A DNA stretch of 29,852 nucleotides, from assembly GCA_016215705.1 (NCBI GenBank), contig JACRIR010000060.1, positions 1-29,852 of the forward strand, read 5' to 3'. A program made the translations under genes and the position numbers. The notes below the pieces were generated by a model that did not search any database, was not told the DNA's origin, and saw nothing but the letters and a program-made list of their open reading frames with translations. This stretch comes from Candidatus Poribacteria bacterium (GTDB taxonomy: Bacteria; Abyssobacteria; SURF-5). Shown here piece after piece: positions 24,372 through 29,852 of the stretch (position 1 is its first letter; each line of letters opens with the position of its first letter).

Positions 24372-24548
24372 TTACCCGGCGCCGCAGCCGCATCCACAGC
24401 CGCATCCACAGCCGCCCCCGCCGTCATTCGTATACGAGTCAACGGCTCCATGCGGTCTGATCGCCTCTTCCAGTTCCTCCTTGGAATATGTGGCCAGAAC
24501 GCGAGGCGCGGCATAAGCCCTTTTCCCGTCTCTAGTGACTTCGTCCAT
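24372..24548 (-). CDS. RiPP precursor peptide B, Gly-Cys repeat core
   Basis: A 58-residue peptide. GAGGGGGTGAG precedes the ATG. The leader carries YAAP (12-15) and then VLATYSKEELEE, PHG and VDSYT in the same order as precursor A. The core begins with GGGG at 43-46 and continues as five Cys separated by single Gly (47-55), ending GAG. The Cys codons mix TGT and TGC and the Gly codons vary, so this is not a simple slippage repeat. It lies 4 bp after the stop of the glycosyltransferase-like gene and 108 bp before precursor A. Opposite-strand frames across it are Pro/His-rich artefacts of the Gly-Cys repeat. Confidence 0.88.
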   Translation of the reverse strand: MDEVTRDGKRAYAAPRVLATYSKEELEEAIRPHGAVDSYTNDGGGGCGCGCGCGCGAG

Positions 24549-24552
24549 TGTC

Positions 24553-25350
24553 TCACCCCCTCTCAGTTCTTACTGCCTGTACCGTATCGCCGAGTCTCTC
24601 GTTCTGTCTCCTCCAAATTCCTCTGAGAGACTTGATGTCTCCTCTTTTGGCCCGCTCATGCACATCCAACATAAACTCTCTGATTTCAGAGTCATACGAT
24701 GCCAAGAGCCAGTCGATGTGCGACCCGCAAAATATGTGGTCGTAACGATTCAGGTGTTTCTCAGTGAAACGCGAAACTCTATCCGAGAATGCCGCGTACA
24801 GGCTTGCCCCTGTATCATAACGGTACCATTTACCGTTAAAGACAAAAGAATATGGGAGAAAAGGGTGAAAGTCAAAATGGTTGACACGTGCTTTCCGGAT
24901 CGCCTCCGCCAGTTTTCTCACGTCGGGAATCCACAGAAACGATGTGTGTAGCCGGGGCATCGTGCGCGTCTTCGTGACGCTGTCGTGAAACGGCTGAATC
25001 AGTTTCCCCGCGACCAGCCCGTCAAACTCAAAATCCTCACAGTTCTCCCAGAAACATATGTCGGGGTCAAGGAAAACAACAGACCCCCCAGCGCCATTAT
25101 TGGCAAGGCCCGAGATCGTATCCTGAATGAAGTCATGGTGTTGAGTTCCCTTGCCCGAAAGTTGTTGAAACCGGCAATCATTTCCCCGCGCCAGTGATTC
25201 GATTTTCTCTCTGGCCTCCGGAAGACTTGAGTTGTCAACCACTACAACCTCAGCATTCGGGAAGCCAATTCGCAAGCTCTTGAAGATGAGTTCCGTCCCG
25301 TAGAACAAGTCCATGTTTCGGCAATATGTCAAGATGAAGACATTCGACAT
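24553..25350 (-). CDS. Glycosyltransferase-like GT-A protein next to the precursors
   Basis: A 265-residue soluble protein, starting at the ATG at 25350; a GTG at 25365 is the alternative. The N terminus (NVFILTYCRNMDLFYGTELIFKSL) and VVVVDNSS (35-42) match the first strands of GT-A enzymes, and VVFLDPDICFWEN (91-103) carries a DxD motif (Asp95, Asp97) for metal and nucleotide-sugar binding. The rest is rich in aromatic residues and has HTSFLWIPD and a GSHIDWLL segment typical of acceptor-side regions. I cannot name the family. Its stop lies 4 bp before precursor B, so the two share a transcript, and the peptide may be its acceptor. S-glycosylation of cysteine is known for glycocins, but no data point to it here. 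Confidence 0.7.
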   Translation of the reverse strand: MSNVFILTYCRNMDLFYGTELIFKSLRIGFPNAEVVVVDNSSLPEAREKIESLARGNDCRFQQLSGKGTQHHDFIQDTISGLANNGAGGSVVFLDPDICFWENCEDFEFDGLVAGKLIQPFHDSVTKTRTMPRLHTSFLWIPDVRKLAEAIRKARVNHFDFHPFLPYSFVFNGKWYRYDTGASLYAAFSDRVSRFTEKHLNRYDHIFCGSHIDWLLASYDSEIREFMLDVHERAKRGDIKSLRGIWRRQNERLGDTVQAVRTERG

Positions 25351-25365
25351 ACTTTTCGTCCACAC

Positions 25366-25811
25366 CTAATGCGTTTACGGAGCGGATGTTCTTCACGACC
25401 CTTTGCTTATTAACGGCAGGGCCCACATTTTGGTCGTATGACCGAGAAAATGATTTTGCAGCATTCTGAAAACAAAGCAGTCCACCGCCTTGTCAGGAAT
25501 GCAAATGGCAACATGGCCCCTTCTTCCTAAGTGCAATAGTTGTGCCCAAGGAATTGGTTTTATCATAAGAATCAATTGCGCCAGAAAGCAGTAGAAAGTA
25601 TTTGCTATCAAGGACTTAGTTTGTTAGGCAGGTAAACGACAATGAGTATCGGGAAAAGCGCAACGGAGGGGGATGCTTTTGTTTCAGGACAATTGGGAGA
25701 GGTATGTTCAGAATAATCATCAAACGCAAACAGGCTTGCTGGAGCGAAAAGACCGCCTTCCTGTTTCTGCGGTCGGAAATAGAAGATATGGTTTTGTCAT
25801 AGCCAATAGCT
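25366..25811. other. 446-bp gap upstream of the RiPP locus
   Basis: No confident gene. A minus-strand frame at 25393-25566 (57 codons from an ATG, 72 from an upstream TTG) reads PWAQLLHLGRRGHVAICIPD and then LGHTTKMWALPL, which has the look of a protein fragment, but it has no ribosome binding site and no family I recognise. It could be the tail of a lost gene. The promoter of the peptide locus should lie in or near this gap; I could not assign -35/-10 elements reliably. Confidence 0.4.
25747..25774 (-). terminator. Possible Rho-independent terminator of the flavin oxidoreductase gene
   Basis: Read on the minus strand, GACCGC and GCGGTC pair around a 12-nt loop and are followed by TTTT, about 38 nt after the stop codon of the oxidoreductase gene. 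The stem is short but GC-rich. It would separate that gene from the peptide locus downstream. Confidence 0.4.
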
Positions 25812-26957
25812 TCATCCCTCCTTTGCAGACTGTTTCTTTGGCCGGCCCGCCTCATAGCATCTCAGTGGATGAACGAACGCGTTTTTCAGACAAGTATTGC
25901 ACGACGCGCACTTTGATGTGGACCAGTCGCCTGCCTTCAACTTTCTGATGAGGTCCGGTTCGCAGATGAAAGGTCTCGCTAATGCCACAAAATCCGCTAT
26001 TTTCTCCCGAACCACATTTTCCATCACACTCGGTGTGCGCATTCCGCCCACCAGAATTATCGGCACGTCGACGCCTTTCTTCAAGGCAACGCTTAAGGTT
26101 TGAAAATACGCTTCTCTATTCACATTCCTGGTCGCGAGCGCATCCAACCGGCGAATATAGCCCGCGCTCTCCCGAATCCCACCCGTCACCTCGATGCAAT
26201 CAATGCCTGCCTCAACGATTATCCCTGCAATCCTCACCGCTTCATCGACGACTAATCCCCCGGGCACAAAATCATCGCAATTCATTTTTATCATCAAAGG
26301 GTAATCGTCTCCCGTGAGTTCCCGCGCTCTCTTCACGATTTCGACCACAAAGCGTGAGCGGTTTTCCGTGGCGCCTCCGTATTGGTCCGTGCGGACGTTT
26401 GTATAGGGAGAGAGGAAGTTGCTGATTAAGAATCCGTGTCCCCCGTGGAGCTGGACACCGTCAAACCCGGCCTCTCTGGTGCGACGGCAGGCCTGCGCGA
26501 ATCTCTCCACCATGTCTTGGATTTCTTTTACCGTCATCGGGCGGGGTGCGAACCCGCTGATTCTGTCCGGCACAAGGGAAGGCGCGATTGGATCTGTTCC
26601 TCTGAGAACAGGATTGTCTTGACGACCCAGATGAGTGATCTGCATCACGATCCTGGAGCCGTGCTTATGCACCCCCTCTGTTATTCGTCTCCATTCATCA
26701 ATAAGGCTGTCGTTATCTATTGCCACCGGATGCGGCGCGCCGCTTTTGAATTGCGGGAATTTCTTGTAGCGTTCCACAAAAGCGCCGCCGGTAACAATTA
26801 ACCCGACTCCTCCGTCCGCCAAATTACCGTATAGAACACCGAGACTCTCGGCCGGCCCCCAATTTGCGGTCCCCATGCCCTCAAAAGTAGCAGAACGAAC
26901 AAACCTGTTCTGCATCTCGAGATTGTTGATTCTCGCCCGGGTGAACAGTATAGACAT
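25812..26957 (-). CDS. Old Yellow Enzyme family FMN oxidoreductase
   Basis: 381 residues from the ATG at 26957, chosen because GGAGGG stands six bases upstream; an earlier ATG at 26975 lies in front of this ribosome binding site. The TIM barrel shows the family signatures NRFVRSATFEGMG near the N terminus, QITHLGRQ, and the active-site strand VQLHGGHGFLISNFLSPYTNVRTDQYGG. The end carries SKCASCNTCLKNAF followed by a further Cys, similar to the [4Fe-4S]-binding region of the 2,4-dienoyl-CoA reductase subgroup. The C-terminal flavin/NAD(P)H domain of that subgroup is absent, which is a short variant. It would reduce activated double bonds. It is divergent from a TetR gene that is followed by an acyl-CoA dehydrogenase, suggesting an enoyl- or dienoyl-CoA-linked role. 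Confidence 0.9.
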   Translation of the reverse strand: MSILFTRARINNLEMQNRFVRSATFEGMGTANWGPAESLGVLYGNLADGGVGLIVTGGAFVERYKKFPQFKSGAPHPVAIDNDSLIDEWRRITEGVHKHGSRIVMQITHLGRQDNPVLRGTDPIAPSLVPDRISGFAPRPMTVKEIQDMVERFAQACRRTREAGFDGVQLHGGHGFLISNFLSPYTNVRTDQYGGATENRSRFVVEIVKRARELTGDDYPLMIKMNCDDFVPGGLVVDEAVRIAGIIVEAGIDCIEVTGGIRESAGYIRRLDALATRNVNREAYFQTLSVALKKGVDVPIILVGGMRTPSVMENVVREKIADFVALARPFICEPDLIRKLKAGDWSTSKCASCNTCLKNAFVHPLRCYEAGRPKKQSAKEG

Positions 26958-27150
26958 CAATGACCCTCCGCACATTCACGGGACAATCCATAGCTACCCA
27001 CTATTATCTCACAATAGAGGTCCAAATAGTAAACAGAAACAGCCTATGATCTGTCTCCTCGACTTGCATTCTCGATTCCGCAAACTCTTTCTGTTGTGAC
27101 GCGTTTGCGGACGACTTGTGAATTTTGAAGATCTGACCCTTGGCCCACAC

Positions 27151-27179
27151 TTGACAGCGCCGGTTCCACATGATAAAGT
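27151..27179 (+). promoter_or_regulatory. Sigma-70-type promoter of the tetR gene
   Basis: TTGACA (27151-27156), a 17-bp spacer and TAAAGT (27174-27179) make a good housekeeping promoter, about 45 bp before the chosen tetR start. The -10 region directly adjoins the palindromic operator. Confidence 0.65.
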
Positions 27180-27180
27180 A

Positions 27181-27196
27181 GTACGTACGTATGTAC
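27181..27196. promoter_or_regulatory. Palindromic TetR-type operator
   Basis: GTACGTACGTATGTAC is a 16-bp palindrome with one mismatched pair. It lies just downstream of the -10 box and about 26 bp before the tetR start codon. This is where an autoregulatory TetR dimer would block transcription. The divergent oxidoreductase gene starts 224 bp away, so the same protein may control both directions. Confidence 0.65.
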
Positions 27197-27222
27197 AATA
27201 TTATTGGAAAGGTGTTGATAAG

Positions 27223-27909
27223 ATGGGTAGAAAGAGCCTGGCTAATGAGAGACGCGCGGAGATTGCGCACGGCCTTTATCGATGCATTGCCAAGCGCGGA
27301 TATGCGAACACTTCAGTTCGCGACATAGCCAAGGAGGCAAATATCGGGCTAGGGATGATCACGCACTATTTCAAAAGTAAGGAGGAAATTCTGTATGTGA
27401 TGACAGAGAACACTTACAAGCGATACTGGAAGATGTTCATGCTCTTTTCTCGGAAACATCAGAAGAAGGCGGTTCGCGAGCGCCTGCGTTTGTCCCTCGA
27501 GTTTCTCTTTATGAGAGTCGCCGGCGATAAAGAGAAGAGCAGGGTTTTCCGGGAACTCATGAACATTTCCCAACACGATGAATATCTCCTCGAATTCCTG
27601 AGAGAGCACTACAGGAAGTATCGCGCTCTGGTCGCTGAAGCGCTTCTGGAGATGCTGCCTGACCAGGATCGAGAGGACACGCCCATCAGAGATTTGTCGG
27701 CCTTCCTCGTGGCTGCGACCGAGGGCGCAGCCCTTCTATGCTGTGTCGAACCCAGACGCATTTCGCTCAAGAGGTTATCGAGCATCGCCACGCGGCTTGT
27801 TGATTCAATGCTTGAGAACGAGCATTGTGAAGCTGACCGCTCTGTCATTAAAGGAAAAGGCAATGGCGGAAGCGGTGGTCAGCGTTTTGCGCGAGGCGGG
27901 CTCAGATAG
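27223..27909 (+). CDS. TetR family transcriptional regulator
   Basis: 228 residues from the ATG at 27223, which has AAAGGTG upstream. A longer frame from a GTG at 27118 would include the promoter and operator and is rejected. The N-terminal HTH is clear: RRAEIAHGLYRCIAKRGYANTSVRDIAKEANIGLGMITHYFKSKEEILYVM (about 9-59), with the recognition helix around IGLGMITHYF. The C-terminal ligand-binding domain is helical (AVRERLRLSLEFLFMRV ... LLEFLREHYRKYRALVAEALL). The tail after about residue 210 is low complexity (Gly/Ser rich). Neighbours (flavin oxidoreductase, acyl-CoA dehydrogenase) suggest an acyl-CoA or unsaturated acid ligand, as with FadR- or PaaR-like TetR proteins. That is inference. Confidence 0.9.
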   Translation: MGRKSLANERRAEIAHGLYRCIAKRGYANTSVRDIAKEANIGLGMITHYFKSKEEILYVMTENTYKRYWKMFMLFSRKHQKKAVRERLRLSLEFLFMRVAGDKEKSRVFRELMNISQHDEYLLEFLREHYRKYRALVAEALLEMLPDQDREDTPIRDLSAFLVAATEGAALLCCVEPRRISLKRLSSIATRLVDSMLENEHCEADRSVIKGKGNGGSGGQRFARGGLR

Positions 27910-27954
27910 CGCCATCGCCAACGGAGGATCGGGGGCGATCATGGAGGTTTCCAG

Positions 27955-28335
27955 ATGAAATTCGTATTGATTGTGGGCGCATTGCTCAATCTTATCGGTG
28001 GTGTCAGCATTGTCGTTTCTATGTTCGTGAAAGTGCCGCGCAACTTTCCCAAAATATCAGAGATAGGTGAAGTCAACCCGGCAGACTATATTTTGTTTCG
28101 CCTATTTACAGCGGGAACCGCTGTCTGTTTCGGTCTGATGTACATATACCTGTATTTGAATCCGATATATGTGATCCCGTTTTTGTTCTTCGGAATGGCT
28201 ATGAAATATTGGGCGTTTGTTGTCAGCCTGGTTGCTTATACTCGTTACGAATTGCCCAAGGACGCGCTGGTACTATTTGGATTCTCAAACCTGGTTGTTG
28301 CAATTCTTTTCAGTATGTATCTAATAGTTCGATGA
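27955..28335 (+). CDS. Small four-helix membrane protein, unknown function
   Basis: A 126-residue protein with four hydrophobic segments (about 3-22, 40-60, 66-88 and 100-124). There is a short loop of charged residues after the first (VKVPRNFPKISEIGEVNPADY). The ATG has GGAGG eight bases upstream. I do not recognise a family. It lies between the regulator and the acyl-CoA dehydrogenase on the same strand (45 and 49 bp gaps), so it is probably in their operon, perhaps for transport or sensing of the substrate. Confidence 0.7.
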   Translation: MKFVLIVGALLNLIGGVSIVVSMFVKVPRNFPKISEIGEVNPADYILFRLFTAGTAVCFGLMYIYLYLNPIYVIPFLFFGMAMKYWAFVVSLVAYTRYELPKDALVLFGFSNLVVAILFSMYLIVR

Positions 28336-28384
28336 TCACGCAGTTATCTTCATTGAACGACCTTATGAGAAGGAGACTGCAAGA

Positions 28385-29611
28385 ATGGATATTTCTGCGA
28401 TAGGCTTGAACATTTCTGAGGAGCATCGGGCGGCGGCGGAAACGGCTCACAGATTTGCGATGGAAGTCATGAGGCCGGCAGGAGTCGCATTAGACAAGGT
28501 ATCCGACCCCCGCGACGTAATCGGTCGGGATTCCGCATTGTGGAAGGTGTACAAGAAACACCGAGAACTCGGTTTCCACAAAAGCGCTATCCCTAAATCT
28601 ATGGGAGGGATGCAGGAGGATATCGACGCGTTAACTGGAATCCTGGTTCAAGAACAGCTTGGATATGGTGACGCCGGATTGGCCTTGAGTTTCGGCGTTT
28701 CGATGATGCCATTCATCATAGCTTCGATATTTGCCAAACCGGAGATAGAGCCTGCGGTCCGGGAGTATTGTGAAGATACTGAAGGTAAGATGGTCGGATG
28801 CTGGGCGTTTACCGAACCGGACCACGGTTCTGACTGGATCTTGGGAGCTGAACCGGAGTTTGACCGGCAACAATATGCGCCTTCTGTCCGCGCGATCCGG
28901 AATGGCGGAGATTTTGTTATTCAAGGACAGAAGTCCTCTTTCATAAGTAATGGAACCATTGCCACACACGGGGCCATCCATGTCGGCCTCGACAGTTCTC
29001 GCGGCATGAAGGGCGCCGGCATCGCGTTCATGCCTTTGGATTTGCCGGGTATTTCTCGCGGAAAACCAATGGACAAGTTGGGTCTGCGCTCTTATAGTCA
29101 GGGAGAAATCATCTTTGAAGATGTCAGGATTCCCGAATGGATGATGGTTATTCCGGATCCGGAACTTGCGCTAAACATATCGCAAATGCTGTTTGCGGCG
29201 GCTAATGGAAGTCTGAGTCTCACTTTTGTGGGCTTGGCTCAGGCCGCATTTGATGAGGCGCTGAAATATGCGAAATCAAGAATACAAGGAGGCCGCCCGC
29301 TGATCGAACATCAAAGTGTCAAATTGAAACTCTTTAATATGTTCACTATGGTTGAGTGCGCCCGCACATATTCCCGGCAAGTGGCTCTTCAAAATGCAAT
29401 GGCGCCTCCGGGATCGGCCAAGCATTCTTTGTCGGCGAAAATCCTTGCCACCGAAACCGCTTATCATGTGGCCAGCGAGGCGATTCAAATTCATGGCGGA
29501 TATGGTATGAGTCGAGAGTTTCTCATTGAGAAGTTGTTTCGCGACGCTCGAGTGGGAATGCTTGGTGAAGAGAACAATTCCCTCGCTCTCGCAGGCGGGT
29601 CGTATTTGTAA
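28385..29611 (+). CDS. Acyl-CoA dehydrogenase
   Basis: A 408-residue flavoprotein of the acyl-CoA dehydrogenase family, starting at an ATG behind AAGGAGA. Signatures are GCWAFTEPDHGSDW (FAD/substrate contact segment), the middle beta-domain with GQKSSFISNG and FEDVRIPEWMM, and the C-terminal helical domain with IQIHGGYGMSREFLIEKLFRDARVGMLGEENNSLA. In short- and medium-chain enzymes the catalytic Glu lies in an EGT motif at this end. Here LGEEN occupies that place and the exact base is uncertain. It oxidises an acyl-CoA to the 2-enoyl-CoA with electrons passing to ETF; no ETF gene lies in the window. Substrate preference is not known. It is in the operon of the TetR regulator. Confidence 0.92.
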   Translation: MDISAIGLNISEEHRAAAETAHRFAMEVMRPAGVALDKVSDPRDVIGRDSALWKVYKKHRELGFHKSAIPKSMGGMQEDIDALTGILVQEQLGYGDAGLALSFGVSMMPFIIASIFAKPEIEPAVREYCEDTEGKMVGCWAFTEPDHGSDWILGAEPEFDRQQYAPSVRAIRNGGDFVIQGQKSSFISNGTIATHGAIHVGLDSSRGMKGAGIAFMPLDLPGISRGKPMDKLGLRSYSQGEIIFEDVRIPEWMMVIPDPELALNISQMLFAAANGSLSLTFVGLAQAAFDEALKYAKSRIQGGRPLIEHQSVKLKLFNMFTMVECARTYSRQVALQNAMAPPGSAKHSLSAKILATETAYHVASEAIQIHGGYGMSREFLIEKLFRDARVGMLGEENNSLALAGGSYL

Positions 29612-29852
29612 ATGATCAATTGGAATGCGTAGTTGGGATAGCCTTCCGGCCGGGAAAGTACAGTCTTTTTGAACAACGGTGGATGATCGCCGACATGGAG
29701 GTGACGCCGTATCAGATAGGCATGGAGATGGAGAAAATCGGGGACACGATGTCGCATCGTGTCCCCGATTTTCCGAGGTGTCTTGTAGGGGCGCGATTCA
29801 TCGCGCCCGATATGTGTTGGTTGGTTGCGGCTACGCCGCGCTGCGAATAAAT
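29612..29852. repeat. Repeat-bearing 3' region
   Basis: No gene is seen in the 241 bp to the end of the window. It holds a perfect hairpin repeat (29733-29773, 19-nt arms around TCG, inner arm GGGGACACGATG), then a TAGGGGCGCGATTCATCGCGCCC palindrome at about 29787-29807. The hairpin is the cleanest copy of the family besides the one inside the terminase gene. Confidence 0.7.

Noticed and set aside
24106-24516. Plus-strand frame of 136 codons rich in Pro, His and Gln across the precursor region.
   Set aside because: It is the antisense reading of the Gly-Cys repeats of both precursors. It has no ribosome binding site and spans two separate minus-strand genes.
25393-25611. A further small gene of the peptide locus, possibly a precursor.
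   Set aside because: It has no leader-like motif, no Gly-Cys core and no ribosome binding site. It is described only as a possible relic in the gap entry.
27118-27222. Longer TetR protein from a GTG at 27118.
   Set aside because: It would place the promoter and palindromic operator inside the coding region, and its first 35 residues do not look like a TetR N terminus.

Overview
The window looks like a chromosomal segment of an uncultured, probably anaerobic bacterium. It has moderately high GC, bacterial ribosome binding sites, a fermentative AdhE, many integral-membrane glycosyltransferases, and a scatter of genome-wide palindromic repeats (arms of the GGGGACAC type and TAGGGGC type) of the kind common in candidate-phylum and deltaproteobacterial metagenome bins. 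The species cannot be named from the sequence.

Layout. 1-500: intergenic repeats. 500-2345: a terminase-like gene pair (small subunit-like protein and large ATPase/nuclease) with no other phage genes. 2343-2626: repeat elements. 2691-3266: a DJ-1/PfpI protein. 3299-5878 (minus): a GT-C membrane glycosyltransferase with a GtrB/ArnC-type polyprenyl-phosphate sugar synthase, a plausible donor/transferase pair. 5879-6628: repeat-rich gap. 6629-9880 (plus): two more GT-C-like membrane proteins. 9892-13089 (minus): a STAS-domain protein and a full-length bifunctional AdhE.

13298-25350 is the most notable part: about 12 kb with every gene on the minus strand, which I read as a RiPP (ribosomally made, modified peptide) locus. 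In transcription order it holds a DxD glycosyltransferase-like protein; two short precursor peptides (58 and 56 aa) with near-identical leaders and strictly alternating Gly-Cys cores; a radical SAM/SPASM enzyme; an HprK-like P-loop kinase; an S24/S26 peptidase-fold protein whose two catalytic positions both appear to be Cys; a PqqD-like protein; a second radical SAM enzyme; a second PqqD; a repeat; an NTP_transf_5-type nucleotidyltransferase; an ABC-2 ATPase and permease; an O-methyltransferase-family protein; a GT2 glycosyltransferase; and a third radical SAM protein. Both precursors are too short and low-complexity for ordinary gene calling and sit opposite misleading Pro-rich shadow frames. 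The peptides resemble, from memory, the Gly-Cys/Gly-Sec 'selenobiotic' target peptides predicted from radical SAM genome mining, but here every core position is Cys and the surrounding enzyme set is unusually large.

25812-29611 holds an Old Yellow Enzyme-type flavin oxidoreductase, divergent from a TetR regulator with a clear promoter and a palindromic operator. A small membrane protein and an acyl-CoA dehydrogenase follow, suggesting a small acyl/enoyl-CoA-linked catabolic regulon. The window ends in repeats.

How the RiPP genes may work together (inference): the PqqD proteins bind the leader through its Tyr-x-x-Pro region and deliver the peptides to the radical SAM enzymes, which act on the Gly-Cys core. 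The kinase, nucleotidyltransferase, glycosyltransferases and methyltransferase may add further groups, the S26-like protein may process the leader, and the ABC pair may export the product.
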